A DNA stretch of 64,000 nucleotides from Sphingomonas kyeonggiensis (lineage in GTDB: Bacteria; Pseudomonadota; Alphaproteobacteria; Sphingomonadales; Sphingomonadaceae). This document shows positions 8,475 to 16,848 of the stretch, in pieces. Position 1 is the first letter of the stretch. Every line of letters starts with the position of its first letter. Under the pieces are notes generated by a model. That model was given only the letters and a program-made list of their open reading frames with translations, was not told the origin of the DNA and did no database searches. A program made the position numbers and the translations under genes. The stretch lies in the NCBI RefSeq assembly GCF_014204495.1, contig NZ_JACHLN010000004.1:124001-188000 (forward strand), read 5' to 3'.

Positions 8475-9156
8475 TCAGCGGGATGAGATGCTCGCCAGCC
8501 CTTCCGCGATCGCCTTCCACACCGGATCGCGCTTCCGCCGCAGCAGCTCCACCGCCGTCCGCCCATCGGCATCGGCAATGTCCCCGCGCGCGCCGGCCGC
8601 CACGAACATCGCGAAATGCCCGGCCGCGCTGCCCTTCCCGAGCATCAGGTGCAGCGCGGTACGTCCCTTGCCGTCCTGCGCATCGGGATTGGCGCCGCCC
8701 AACAGCAATTCCTCCGCCGGGCCGAACTTGCTCCAGCCGATCGCGCCGAGCAGCGGCGTCTCGCCGCGGCCCGCGCCCTCCTCGATATCCGCGCCATGCG
8801 CCAGCAACAGCCGGATCGTCACGCGATCCTCGTTCCAGGCGGCGGCGAACAGGCAGAAATCGGGATTGCAGCCGCGCTTCAGCAGATATTCGGCCAGCGG
8901 ATAGTTCCGTCCGCGGGAAATCGAGAACCAGAGCGGCGTGGCCCGCCATTCCCCCTCGGTGAACGCGGCATCGTCGAGCCCCAGGCCCAGGCCGAGCAGC
9001 AATTCCGCCATCGCGATCGGCGTGCCGGGCACCGAACAGGCCAGATGGAGCCAGTTTCGCCCGCGCTCGTCGCGGTGGCCAAGCAGGTCGGGACGTAGGC
9101 ACCGCTTCCACCCGGTGACCGCGCACGCTTTCGGTGAGGCTGGTCTTCGAAACCAT
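8475..9156 (-). pseudogene. ankyrin-repeat protein, probable frameshift near its N-terminus
   Basis: Most of the gene encodes ankyrin repeats (for example RGRNWLHLAC, ATPLWFSISRGRNYPLAEYL, GRGETPLLGAIG, GKGRTALHLML), about 200 residues, probably a protein-binding scaffold. The best start is an ATG with AGGATGCGGCC before it, giving MVSKTSLTESVRGHRVEAV, but this frame leaves the ankyrin frame; the continuing RPDLLGHRDERGRN lies in the next frame. The switch falls close to position 9100. A start eight bases upstream stays in the ankyrin frame but sits on the ribosome site and gives an atypical N-terminus. This may be a true frameshift or a sequencing error, so the gene could be intact in life. 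Confidence 0.6.
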
Positions 9157-9191
9157 GGCCGCATCCTAAACGCGAGCGCCCGCCATACAAA

Positions 9192-9221
9192 GAGGCCGCC
9201 CCGGTTTCCCGGAGCGGCCTC
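9192..9221 (-). terminator. terminator of the CsbD gene
   Basis: A 13-base stem with one mismatch (GAGGCCGCTCCGG / CCGGGGCGGCCTC on the minus strand) and a GAAA loop is followed by TTTGT, about 25 bases after the csbD stop. Confidence 0.7.
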
Positions 9222-9244
9222 ACCCGAGTATCCGCCTGGGCGGA

Positions 9245-9448
9245 TCAGATATCGTCGCCGAGCGCACCCTTCACCTTGCCGATGAACTGCTGGCCCTTGC
9301 CCTTGAGCTCCTGGGCCTTGCCCTCGGCATCGAGCTTGTCGTCGGCATGGGTGCGCTGCGGGTCGGCGGGATCGCCGGCCATGGCCTGCTTGGCCTTGCC
9401 CACCAGCTCGTTGACGTTGCCCTTGATCTTGTCGGTAAGTTCGCCCAT
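9245..9448 (-). CDS. CsbD family stress-response protein
   Basis: A 67-residue, highly charged protein with the CsbD pattern DKIKGNVNELVGKAKQ and, in the C-terminal half, GKAQELKGKGQQFIGKVKG. Members are small, abundant general-stress proteins of unknown mechanism. It has its own terminator and no operon partner. Confidence 0.88.
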   Translation of the reverse strand: MGELTDKIKGNVNELVGKAKQAMAGDPADPQRTHADDKLDAEGKAQELKGKGQQFIGKVKGALGDDI

Positions 9449-9539
9449 GATTCCAGTCTCCTAGCCGCGGATTGGCGCTTGGCCGCGCTTGTCATCCGTT
9501 CGACTGAAACAACGGTCCGCGCTGGAAATGGGTTCCGTC

Positions 9540-10136
9540 ATGCCTGAGCGGATTGCCGAACATTATGAACGACATGCGCATGCGTTCGACCATGAGCGGC
9601 GCAAGCGCTTCGCCGAACGCGCCTGGCTCGACCGCTTTCTGCTGGGGGTGGCGAAGGGCGCACCGGTGCTCGATCTCGGCTGCGGGGCCGGCGAGCCGAT
9701 CGCCCGCTACCTGATCGCCCATCATCACCCGGTCACCGGCGTCGATGCCTCGCACGAGATGATCGCGCTGTGCCGCACCCGCTTCCCGCGCGAGCGATGG
9801 ATCGTCGCCGATATGCGCAGCGCGCCGCTCGACACCGCCTATGGTGGGATCATCGCCTGGGACAGCGCCTTCCACTTGCCCGCCGACGACCAGCTCGCCC
9901 TGATCGCGCGTCTAGCGCCCTGGCTGGCACCGGGGGGCACCTTGCTGTTCAACACCGGCCCGGCACGCGGCACCGCAATGGGCTGCCAGTTCGGCGAGGA
10001 GCTCTTCCACGCCAGCGCCGATCCGGCCGAATATCGCGCGGTGTTCGCGAAGACCGGCCTGTTCGAAGTCGCCTACAAGCCCGAGGACGCCGCGACCGGC
10101 GGCCGCTCGGTATGGCTGGTGCGACGGCCGCACTGA
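9540..10136 (+). CDS. class I SAM-dependent methyltransferase
   Basis: A 198-residue methyltransferase. The SAM-binding motif I VLDLGCGAGEP is near residues 42-52, the acidic residue closing strand 2 is in VTGVDAS, and the motif II/III region (GGIIAWDSAFHL, LLFNTGP) follows. The start at MPERIAEHYERHA was chosen over upstream ATG and GTG codons because homologous proteins usually begin just before the Y-x-x-H-A motif. The gene is single, with CsbD divergent to the left. The substrate cannot be told. Confidence 0.82.
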   Translation: MPERIAEHYERHAHAFDHERRKRFAERAWLDRFLLGVAKGAPVLDLGCGAGEPIARYLIAHHHPVTGVDASHEMIALCRTRFPRERWIVADMRSAPLDTAYGGIIAWDSAFHLPADDQLALIARLAPWLAPGGTLLFNTGPARGTAMGCQFGEELFHASADPAEYRAVFAKTGLFEVAYKPEDAATGGRSVWLVRRPH

Positions 10137-10153
10137 TACGCGCTGCCCGCCGA

Positions 10154-10281
10154 ACTCCCCTCCCTGGAAGGGAGGGGTTGGGGGTGGGTCTTTGACCGCA
10201 TACGGGTGGGGCCGCAGCCTGACGCAACGGTATCGCCAAGCCTCCACCCACCCCTAGCCCTTCCCTTCCAGGGAGGGGAAC
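10154..10281. repeat. paired intergenic repeat, 'cccctccctggaagggagggg' family
   Basis: The left arm holds the hairpin CCCCTCCCTGGAAGGGAGGGG followed by TTGGGGGTGGGT; the right arm is its inverted copy (ACCCACCCCTAGCCC then CCTTCCAGGGAGGGG). A second copy lies at 31610-31761. Confidence 0.75.
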
Positions 10282-10284
10282 AAT

Positions 10285-11061
10285 TCACGGCGCGACCTTC
10301 TGCAGGAACGCCAGTACCGCCGACCAGGCCGGCTCGGACCCGTCCGGGTTCTTCGCGCGGAGCAAGGTCGAGGAGCCATGCACGCCGCCCAGCTTGGGCA
10401 CGAACTGCTCCTTGGCACCCGGCACCGCGGCAAGGATGTCGCGCGCGGCGTCGATCTCGTGCCCGTCCTTGGCCGAGGTCGCGAACACCGGGACCCGAAC
10501 CTTGGCCGCGGCCTTGGTCACCAGCGTCTTGTCGTCGAAATACTCACCCGGCGAGAAGGCCATCACCGCCCGCAGCTCGGGATGTTCGGCCGCGAGCAGG
10601 AATGCCAGCGAGGCCGAATAGCTGCTGCCCCACAGGATCACCGGCAGCTTCTTCGCCTCGGCCCAGGCAAGCGCCGCCTCCAGATCCGGCTTCGCCGCCA
10701 GATATTCGGCCGGAGTCGCGACATGGCCCGGCTTCACGCCCACGCCCTTGGCGGTCGCGTTTCCGCCGAACAGCTCGCCGCCGGTACGCTGGTCGATCCG
10801 CAGCGAGGCATAGCCCCAGGTGGCAAGGCGCGGCGCGATCGTCGCATATTCGTCCTTGCCCGATTCGGCCTGGTGGAAGAGCAGGATCAGCGCCTTGGGC
10901 TTCTCCACGCCGGTATGGACGCCGGCGATCTTCACTCCGTCCGCCGCGGTGAGCGTCACCGGCTCGGCCGAGATCGAGCGTGCCTCCTTGGGCACGTTGG
11001 CGGGCTTGGGATGGCAGGCCGAAAGCGCCAGCAGCGCAAGCGCCGCAGCAGCGCCCCGCAT
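10285..11061 (-). CDS. alpha/beta hydrolase lipoprotein (dienelactone hydrolase-like)
   Basis: A 258-residue exported lipoprotein: signal peptide with lipobox LSAC (Cys16), then an alpha/beta hydrolase fold with the nucleophile elbow GSSYS in the strand after LPVILW, an acid in SAKDGHE and the late His in GVHGSS. It is predicted to hydrolyse an ester or related bond at the envelope. The ATG shares one base with the stop of the thiazole synthase gene (TGATG), so the two are coupled translationally although no functional link is obvious. Confidence 0.8.
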   Translation of the reverse strand: MRGAAAALALLALSACHPKPANVPKEARSISAEPVTLTAADGVKIAGVHTGVEKPKALILLFHQAESGKDEYATIAPRLATWGYASLRIDQRTGGELFGGNATAKGVGVKPGHVATPAEYLAAKPDLEAALAWAEAKKLPVILWGSSYSASLAFLLAAEHPELRAVMAFSPGEYFDDKTLVTKAAAKVRVPVFATSAKDGHEIDAARDILAAVPGAKEQFVPKLGGVHGSSTLLRAKNPDGSEPAWSAVLAFLQKVAP

Positions 11062-12065
11062 CAGATCAGGCCCGCCAGCGGGCTCGACGGATCGGCGTAG
11101 CGGCGCTTGGCCATGCGCCCGGCGCGATAGGAAAGCCGCCCGGCTTCCACCGCCGCCTTCATCGCCGCCGCCATCAGGATCGGGTCCTTGGCCTCGGCGA
11201 TCGCGGTGTTCATCAGGATGCCGTCGCAGCCCAGCTCCATGCCGATCGCGGCGTCGCTCGCACTGCCCACACCAGCATCGACCAGCACCGGCACCTTGGC
11301 GCCTTCCACGATCAGCCGGATCGTCACCTGGTTCTGGATGCCCAGGCCCGAGCCGATCGGCGCGCCCAGCGGCATGATCGCCACTGCGCCCGCATCCTCC
11401 AGCCGCTTGGCGGCGATCGGATCGTCGACGCAATAGACCATCGGCTTGAAGCCTTCGTTCGCCAGGATCTCGGTGGCGCGCAGGGTTTCGACCATGTCGG
11501 GATAGAGCGTCCGCGCTTCGCCCAGCACTTCGAGCTTCACCAGCTCCCAGCCGCCCGCCTCGCGCGCCAGGCGCAGCGTGCGGATCGCCGACTCGGCATC
11601 GAAGCAGCCGGCGGTGTTGGGCAGGTAGGTGATCTTCTTGGGATCGATATAGTCGGTGAGCATCGGCGCGTTCGGATCGCTGACGTTCACCCGGCGCACC
11701 GCCACGGTGACGATCTCGGCGCCGCTGGCCGCCACTGCGGCGGCGTTCTGCTCGAAATCCTTGTACTTGCCGGTGCCGACGATCAGCCGCGAGCGGAAGG
11801 TCTTGCCCGCAACGCTCCATGTGTCTTCGTCCACGGGCTTGCCGTGGTCGCCGCCACCGACGAAGTGGACGATCTCCAGCTCGTCGCCATCCTCGACGAT
11901 CACCTGGTCCAGCGTTGAGCGCGGGACGACCTCGAGGTTGCGCTCCACCGCCAGCTTGGCGGGGACCAGCCCCAGCTCCTCGGCCAGCTGGGCGATGGTC
12001 AGGCCCGCGGTAACCCGCTTGTGCTCGCCGTTGACGGTGATGGAAACGGTGCCGTCGATATGCAT
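11061..12065 (-). CDS. thiG: ThiS-ThiG fusion: sulfur carrier and thiazole synthase
   Basis: A 334-residue fusion for the thiazole half of thiamine. Residues 1-66 are a ubiquitin-like ThiS domain (MHIDGTVSITVNGEHKRV start, ending EIVHFVGGG); residues from about 75 are the ThiG barrel with FRSRLIVGTGKYKDF, the Schiff-base lysine region LVKLEVLGE and the phosphate-binding end VPVLVDAGVGSASDAA. ThiG joins deoxyxylulose phosphate, dehydroglycine and the ThiS thiocarboxylate. In free ThiS the two terminal glycines must be exposed; here they are internal. The start with GAGAGTTGAT just upstream was chosen over a 58-codon longer frame that runs through the neighbouring gene. No TPP riboswitch is visible upstream. 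Confidence 0.9.
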   Translation of the reverse strand: MHIDGTVSITVNGEHKRVTAGLTIAQLAEELGLVPAKLAVERNLEVVPRSTLDQVIVEDGDELEIVHFVGGGDHGKPVDEDTWSVAGKTFRSRLIVGTGKYKDFEQNAAAVAASGAEIVTVAVRRVNVSDPNAPMLTDYIDPKKITYLPNTAGCFDAESAIRTLRLAREAGGWELVKLEVLGEARTLYPDMVETLRATEILANEGFKPMVYCVDDPIAAKRLEDAGAVAIMPLGAPIGSGLGIQNQVTIRLIVEGAKVPVLVDAGVGSASDAAIGMELGCDGILMNTAIAEAKDPILMAAAMKAAVEAGRLSYRAGRMAKRRYADPSSPLAGLI

Positions 12066-12066
12066 A

Positions 12067-12471
12067 TCAACTCTCAGGAACTGGGGCTGCCCAAAGGGCC
12101 AGCCGGTGTGGAGGTTCTTCTGTCGGTGATCTGATGCCCAGCTCAGACCGCATCGCCCAGATAGTCGCTGCGAGTTCACGTTCATACCCTTGAATATCGG
12201 CTTTTTCGGCGAAGGCTCGCAGCCTCTCAACATGCTCAAAAACCGTCGCAGAACCCATCAGGTAGAGTGTATTGCAAGCTATCGCCCAGCGGCGGCGGTC
12301 CTCGTAGCTTGCAGCCATTCCTAGATTGGTGAAGCAAGCCTGAGCGAACTCCTCATAGTACTTTTGAGTGATGGCCCGGCGAGAAGCTTCTCGATCGCGA
12401 TGGTTCCCAAACCACCAGGTCATAGCGGCACCTAAGATGGCCCCTACGAAACCAACCAAAGCGTTAAACAT
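12067..12471 (-). CDS. hypothetical membrane-anchored protein
   Basis: A 134-residue protein with an N-terminal hydrophobic segment (about residues 4-21, ALVGFVGAILGAAMTWWFG) and a charged helical cytoplasmic part rich in Arg and Glu. I do not recognise a family. Its stop is one base from the ThiS-ThiG start and its base composition is lower in GC than either neighbour, which suggests a recent arrival. It is divergent from aroQ. Confidence 0.5.
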   Translation of the reverse strand: MFNALVGFVGAILGAAMTWWFGNHRDREASRRAITQKYYEEFAQACFTNLGMAASYEDRRRWAIACNTLYLMGSATVFEHVERLRAFAEKADIQGYERELAATIWAMRSELGIRSPTEEPPHRLALWAAPVPES

Positions 12472-12541
12472 CCCGCTCTTTGCCTCGACTCGTTGATGCC
12501 ATATAGGGCCATCAGTTCACCGCTGGGGAAAGGCAAATCCG

Positions 12542-12976
12542 TTGGCCGATACGATCTACGTTCTCAACGGTCCCAACCTGAATCTGCTGGGGCTGCGCGA
12601 GCCGGAGATCTACGGTTCGGACACGCTCGACGACATCGCCGGCCGGCTGGAAGACCGTGCCAAGGAGCTCGATCTCGAGATCGACCTGCGCCAGTCCAAC
12701 CATGAGGGCCATCTGGTCGACTGGCTGCACGAGGCGCAGGCGCGCGGTGTAAAGGCAGTCTTGCTCAATGCCGGTGCCTTCACCCATACCAGCCTGGCGC
12801 TATACGATGCGATCCGCTCGATCAGGACGCCGGTACTCGAAGTCCATCTCTCCAACCCGCTTGCCCGGGAGGAGTTTCGCCACCACAGCTATGTGGGCAT
12901 GGCCGCCAAGGGAACCATCTCCGGTTTCGGGGCGCTGTCCTACATGCTTGCGCTTGAAGCCGCCGCGCTCCTCTGA
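12542..12976 (+). CDS. aroQ: type II 3-dehydroquinate dehydratase
   Basis: A 144-residue shikimate-pathway enzyme that converts 3-dehydroquinate to 3-dehydroshikimate by anti elimination; it acts as a dodecamer. Motifs are VLNGPNLNLLG with the following catalytic loop Arg and Tyr (LREPEIYG), the active-site stretch LNAGAFTHTSLALYDA, and EVHLSNPLAREEFRHHS. The start is TTG with GGGGAAAGG about 10 bases upstream; no ATG is available in the family position. It is the first gene of an apparent operon with accB and accC (35- and 5-base gaps), a common alphaproteobacterial order. Confidence 0.95.
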   Translation: MADTIYVLNGPNLNLLGLREPEIYGSDTLDDIAGRLEDRAKELDLEIDLRQSNHEGHLVDWLHEAQARGVKAVLLNAGAFTHTSLALYDAIRSIRTPVLEVHLSNPLAREEFRHHSYVGMAAKGTISGFGALSYMLALEAAALL

Positions 12977-13011
12977 CAAAGGGCGCGGTTTCATCGGAAG
13001 AACGAGATCAA

Positions 13012-13497
13012 ATGGCAGACAAGAACGACAAGGCGGGCGCCATGCAGGTTGATATCGAGCTGGTGCGCCAGCTCGCCGCAGTGCTCGACGAAACCAATCT
13101 GACCGAAATCGAGGTCGAGGACGCCGACCGCAAGGTCCGCGTCGCCCGCACCGTGCAGGCTGCGCCCGCGATCATGCAGGCGCCGATGGCCGCGCCCGTG
13201 GCCGCCCCGGTCGCCGCGCCCGCCGCTGCCGCTCCGGCCGCCGAGGCCGCGCCGGTCGCCGCGCTCAACGCGGTCAAGTCGCCGATGGTCGGCACCGCCT
13301 ATCTCGCGCCGAACCCGGAAGCCGCGAACTTCATCGCGGTCGGCCAGTCGGTGAAGGCCGGCGACACGCTGCTGATCATCGAGGCGATGAAGGTGATGAA
13401 CCCGATCCACGCCACCTCGGCCGGCACGGTCAAGGCGATCCTGGTCGATAACGGCCAGCCGGTCGAGTTCGACCAGCCCCTCGTGGTGGTCGAGTAA
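13012..13497 (+). CDS. accB: acetyl-CoA carboxylase biotin carboxyl carrier protein
   Basis: A 161-residue carrier for the first step of fatty-acid synthesis. An N-terminal dimerising part (1-45) leads into an Ala/Pro linker of about 40 residues and the biotinyl domain, whose modified lysine is in EAMKVM (near residue 126). It sits between aroQ and accC in one operon. Confidence 0.95.
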   Translation: MADKNDKAGAMQVDIELVRQLAAVLDETNLTEIEVEDADRKVRVARTVQAAPAIMQAPMAAPVAAPVAAPAAAAPAAEAAPVAALNAVKSPMVGTAYLAPNPEAANFIAVGQSVKAGDTLLIIEAMKVMNPIHATSAGTVKAILVDNGQPVEFDQPLVVVE

Positions 13498-13502
13498 GCG
13501 CC

Positions 13503-14858
13503 TTGCCCGAGATCAAGAAGCTCCTGATCGCCAATCGCGGCGAGATCGCGCTGCGCATCCATCGTGCCTGCCAGGAGATGGGCATCAAGACCGTCGCGGT
13601 GCACTCCACCGCCGATTCGGACGCGATGCATGTCCGCCTCGCCGACGAGGCGATCTGCATCGGGCCGCCGGCTGCCGCCGAGAGCTATCTGAAGATCGAC
13701 CGGATCATCGCCGCGGCGGAGATCTCGGGCGCGGATGCGATCCACCCCGGCTATGGCTTCCTCTCGGAGAACGCCAAGTTCGCCGAGATCGTCGAGGCCC
13801 ACGGCATCATCTTCGTCGGCCCGAAGCCCGAGCATATCCGCACGATGGGCGACAAGATCGAGGCGAAGCGCACCGCCGGCGCGCTCGGCCTGCCGCTCGT
13901 CCCCGGCTCGGACGGCGCGATCAGCGATGTCGAGGAAGCCAAGAAGATCGCGGAAGCCGCAGGCTATCCGGTGATCATCAAGGCCGCGTCGGGCGGCGGC
14001 GGCCGCGGCATGAAGGTCGTGACCAACCCTGCCGATCTCGAAGCGCAGATGCTCCAGGCGGGCAGCGAGGCGAAGGCCGCGTTCGGCGACGCCACCGTCT
14101 ATCTCGAAAAATATCTCGGCAACCCGCGCCATATCGAAGTGCAGGTGTTCGGCGACGGCAATGGCAACGCCATCCACCTCGGCGAGCGCGACTGCTCGCT
14201 CCAGCGCCGCCACCAGAAGGTGCTCGAGGAAGCGCCCTCGCCCGTCCTCTCGTCCGAGGAGCGCGAGCGCATCGGCGGCATCTGTGCCAAGGCGATGGCC
14301 GACATGGGCTATCGCGGCGCCGGCACGATCGAGTTCCTGTGGGAAAATGGCGAGTTCTACTTCATCGAGATGAACACCCGCCTGCAAGTGGAGCATCCGG
14401 TGACCGAGGCGATCACCGGCCTCGACCTCGTCCGCGAGCAGATCCGCGTCGCCGAAGGCCATGGCCTGACGCTGCGCCAGGAGGACGTCGTCTTCCGCGG
14501 CCATGCGATCGAGTGCCGCATCAACGCCGAGGACCCGCGCACCTTCGCTCCCTCGCCGGGCCTGGTGAAGGGCTATCACGCGCCGGGCGGCATGAACGTC
14601 CGCGTCGATTCGGGCCTCTACGCCGGCTACAAGGTGCCGCCCTATTACGACTCGATGATCGCCAAGCTGATCGTCTACGGCACCACCCGCCAGGGCGCGC
14701 TGCGCCGCCTGCGCCGGGCGCTGGAGGAGTTCGTGATCGACGGCATGAAGACCACCATCCCGCTCCACCAGGCGCTGCTCGACGACCCCGAGTTCCAGAA
14801 GGGCGAGTACACGATCAAGTGGCTCGAAGAGTGGCTGGCGCGACAGGACGACCAGTAA
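13503..14858 (+). CDS. accC: acetyl-CoA carboxylase biotin carboxylase subunit
   Basis: A 451-residue enzyme that carboxylates biotin on AccB with ATP and bicarbonate. Visible are the start KKLLIANRGEIALRI, the ATP-grasp glycine loop SGGGGRGMKVV (near residue 160) and the metal and active-site region FIEMNTRLQVEHPVTE. The start is TTG, five bases after the accB stop; the family N-terminus begins exactly there. Length is normal. A repeat element follows. Confidence 0.96.
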   Translation: MPEIKKLLIANRGEIALRIHRACQEMGIKTVAVHSTADSDAMHVRLADEAICIGPPAAAESYLKIDRIIAAAEISGADAIHPGYGFLSENAKFAEIVEAHGIIFVGPKPEHIRTMGDKIEAKRTAGALGLPLVPGSDGAISDVEEAKKIAEAAGYPVIIKAASGGGGRGMKVVTNPADLEAQMLQAGSEAKAAFGDATVYLEKYLGNPRHIEVQVFGDGNGNAIHLGERDCSLQRRHQKVLEEAPSPVLSSEERERIGGICAKAMADMGYRGAGTIEFLWENGEFYFIEMNTRLQVEHPVTEAITGLDLVREQIRVAEGHGLTLRQEDVVFRGHAIECRINAEDPRTFAPSPGLVKGYHAPGGMNVRVDSGLYAGYKVPPYYDSMIAKLIVYGTTRQGALRRLRRALEEFVIDGMKTTIPLHQALLDDPEFQKGEYTIKWLEEWLARQDDQ

Positions 14859-14951
14859 CCGTCACCCCGCCCCGGACCTGATCCGGGGCGGGGTCTCGGG
14901 CAATTGAAGCGCATGCTTGCGGCACGCGATCCCGGCTTTCGCCGGGATGAC
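14859..14951. repeat. composite palindromic intergenic repeat
   Basis: It starts with ACCGTCACCCC and a perfect 13-base stem (ACCCCGCCCCGGA / TCCGGGGCGGGGT) and ends with the unit ATCCCGGCTTTCGCCGGGAT followed by GACGG, so the outer ends (CCGTCA / TGACGG) are also inverted. It lies between accC and the ArsC-like gene. Confidence 0.7.
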
Positions 14952-14960
14952 GGAGTTCCC

Positions 14961-15299
14961 ATGAAGGCCACGATCTACCACAATCCCCGCTGCTCCAAGT
15001 CGCGCGAGGCGCTGGCGATCCTGAACGAGACGCCGGGTATCGAGGTCGAGATCATCGAGTATCTCAAGACCCCGCCGAGCCGCGACACGCTGAAGGACCT
15101 CTATGCCCGCGCCGGCATGCCCCCGCGCGAAGGCCTGCGCATTGCCGAGGACGCCGCCAAGCCGCTCAAGGGCGCGGACGACGACACCATCCTCGATGCG
15201 ATGGCCGCAAACCCGATCCTGATCGAGCGCCCGCTGGTCGTCACCGAGAAGGGCGTTCGCCTCGGCCGCCCGCCGGAGAATATCCGATCCATCCTATAA
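14961..15299 (+). CDS. arsC: ArsC-family protein (arsenate reductase, glutaredoxin type)
   Basis: A 112-residue thioredoxin-fold protein with the active-site start YHNPRCSKSREAL (Cys12) and the C-terminal stretch ILIERPLVVTEKGVRLGRPP, which includes the arginine residues that bind arsenate in the E. coli enzyme. The start follows GGAG and lies just beyond the repeat; the open frame upstream is only the repeat read through. It is not in an arsenic operon, so physiological arsenate reduction is inferred from the family. Confidence 0.88.
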   Translation: MKATIYHNPRCSKSREALAILNETPGIEVEIIEYLKTPPSRDTLKDLYARAGMPPREGLRIAEDAAKPLKGADDDTILDAMAANPILIERPLVVTEKGVRLGRPPENIRSIL

Positions 15300-15485
15300 T
15301 TTTCGGCCCGGACGCCCGGTTATCCACGGCTTTCCGGGCTTTGGTGGCCTGAAAATTAACGATCCGCCGCGTAGCATTCTCGTCGAAACGGGGGTGGAAA
15401 TGCCGGTAAGGTTCAGGAATTACAGGAAAGGTCCGAAACGGGAGGCCGTGCGACTCAGCACCGGCCGAATTGGCGAGTCGCGGGC

Positions 15486-16568
15486 ATGAACGCGCCTGTC
15501 TCGCTCCATTCCCCGCTCGACCGCCTCACCTCCTGGTTCCGGCGCAGCGACGGCACCGAATCCGATCGGGTCGCGCAGTATCGCCTGCGCTACGAGCAGG
15601 TCGGCGCCCTGTTGTTCCAATATGGTCTTGAGCCGACCACGACCAATTTCGACTTCGCCAGCCGCTTCCTGGACGGCAATGATACCGCGCTGATCCAGGC
15701 GGCCCAGACGGTTCTGGAATTCAAGGGCAAGCTCAGCGACCGCGACGTGGAGCGGATCGTCGAGCGCTGCACGCCCAACGACACGCCGGACAAGCTCGAC
15801 AAGCTCACCCGCCAGCTCGAGGCCAAGGTAGCCGAATGCCTTGGCGCCGTCGGCGATGCCTCGGCCTCGACCAGCGCCTATTCGACGGCACTCGGCGAAG
15901 CCGCCGGCCAGATGGAGAAGGAGCCGGCCGAAGCCTATCGCCGCCTGCTCGCCGCAACGCTCGACGTCGCCGAGACCACACGGCGGATCGGCGGCCGGCT
16001 GGAGAGCACCCGCGAGGACACCAAGCGCCTGCGCGCCGATCTGCAGCGCGCGGTGCGCGAGGCGGAGGAGGACCACCTCACCTGCCTGCCCAATCGCCGC
16101 GGCTTCTTCACCCGCATGGAGGAAGCACTGGCCCGCACCGACGCCGCGCCCTTCGCGCTGGCGCTGTGCGACATCGACAATTTCAAGGCGATCAACGATC
16201 GCCACGGCCACCAGACCGGCGACCGGGTGCTCCGCTTCGTCGGCCGCACGCTGAGCGAGTTCCTCGGCCGCCGGGCAACGGTCGGCCGCTATGGCGGCGA
16301 GGAGTTCATCTGCCTGTTCGAAGGCAGCGATGCCGAGGATGCGGCCGATACGCTCGACGCCTGCCGCGCCAGGCTGCGCGAGCGGATGCTGCGTGACCAG
16401 ACCACCGATATGCCGATCGGCCGGATCAGCTTCTCCGCCGGCGTCACCACGGTCACCGGCGATCCAAGCGAAGCGCTGCGCATCGCCGACGAACTCCTCT
16501 ACGCGGCCAAGCACGCCGGCAAGGATCGGGTGGTAACCTCCGCAAGCTCGATAGCATCGGCGGCCTGA
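15486..16568 (+). CDS. diguanylate cyclase (GGDEF)
   Basis: A 360-residue protein expected to make cyclic di-GMP. Residues 1-190 are largely helical with a coiled-coil-like stretch before the catalytic domain, and the GGDEF domain (about 195-350) has LTCLPNRRGFF, the metal-binding CDIDNFKAIND and the signature RYGGEEF (GGEEF near 270-274). The inhibitory RxxD site that usually precedes the signature is absent (GRRA there), so product feedback is probably missing. There is no membrane segment, so it is cytosolic. The sensory N-terminus is not a family I recognise. Confidence 0.9.
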   Translation: MNAPVSLHSPLDRLTSWFRRSDGTESDRVAQYRLRYEQVGALLFQYGLEPTTTNFDFASRFLDGNDTALIQAAQTVLEFKGKLSDRDVERIVERCTPNDTPDKLDKLTRQLEAKVAECLGAVGDASASTSAYSTALGEAAGQMEKEPAEAYRRLLAATLDVAETTRRIGGRLESTREDTKRLRADLQRAVREAEEDHLTCLPNRRGFFTRMEEALARTDAAPFALALCDIDNFKAINDRHGHQTGDRVLRFVGRTLSEFLGRRATVGRYGGEEFICLFEGSDAEDAADTLDACRARLRERMLRDQTTDMPIGRISFSAGVTTVTGDPSEALRIADELLYAAKHAGKDRVVTSASSIASAA

Positions 16569-16576
16569 CCCTTCCG

Positions 16577-16602
16577 GCTCCCCGGCGAAAGCCGGGGCCT
16601 AG
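16577..16602. repeat. single unit of the 'ccccggcgaaagccgggg' repeat family
   Basis: CTCCCCGGCGAAAGCCGGGG followed by CCTAGGGTTTCTC, the same half-unit and flank as the copy at 8391-8473. It lies 8 bases after the diguanylate cyclase stop. Confidence 0.65.
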
Positions 16603-16631
16603 GGTTTCTCTGCCGTGTCGCCCTGATCCGG

Positions 16632-16805
16632 ATGACGGGTCCCGACGACAATCTCCGCCCCGCCGCCCACTTCCTCTACGCCGACTGGCTCCCGCGCAGC
16701 GGCGAGGAGCTGCGCGACTTCCCGATGTTCGCTGAACGGGTGAAGTTCTTCCCGGACGTGCCGTCGAGCGAGGCCGTGACGGACGTGTTCCTGCCGCTGG
16801 CCTGA
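16632..16805 (+). pseudogene. C-terminal remnant of a GyrI-like / AraC-family effector-binding protein
   Basis: A 57-residue open stretch ends in a good match to the last part of the GyrI-like small-molecule domain found in Rob/AraC-type regulators (FLYADWLPRSGEELRDFP then SSEAVTDVFLPLA and stop). Nothing resembling the rest of such a protein is found upstream, where a repeat unit sits instead. It is read as the tail of a deleted gene. Confidence 0.55.
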
Positions 16806-16810
16806 ACCTG

Positions 16811-16841
16811 ATTCCTCCCCGAACTTGGCTCGGGGAGGAAT
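16811..16841. terminator. hairpin between the remnant and the PAS gene
   Basis: A perfect 12-base stem (ATTCCTCCCCGA / TCGGGGAGGAAT) with a 7-base loop lies 7 bases past the stop of the convergent PAS gene. No T-run follows on either strand. Confidence 0.45.
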
Positions 16842-16848
16842 CAATCGC

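Noticed and set aside
11990..12540. Possible TPP riboswitch before the thiazole gene
   Set aside because: None of the conserved thi-box segments (CTGAGA, GAACCTGATC-like) is present.
13299..14768. A 489-codon open frame on the minus strand
   Set aside because: It is the shadow of accB and accC, which are unambiguous.
15300..15485. Possible cyclic di-GMP riboswitch before the diguanylate cyclase
   Set aside because: The conserved GEMM core was not found in the gap.
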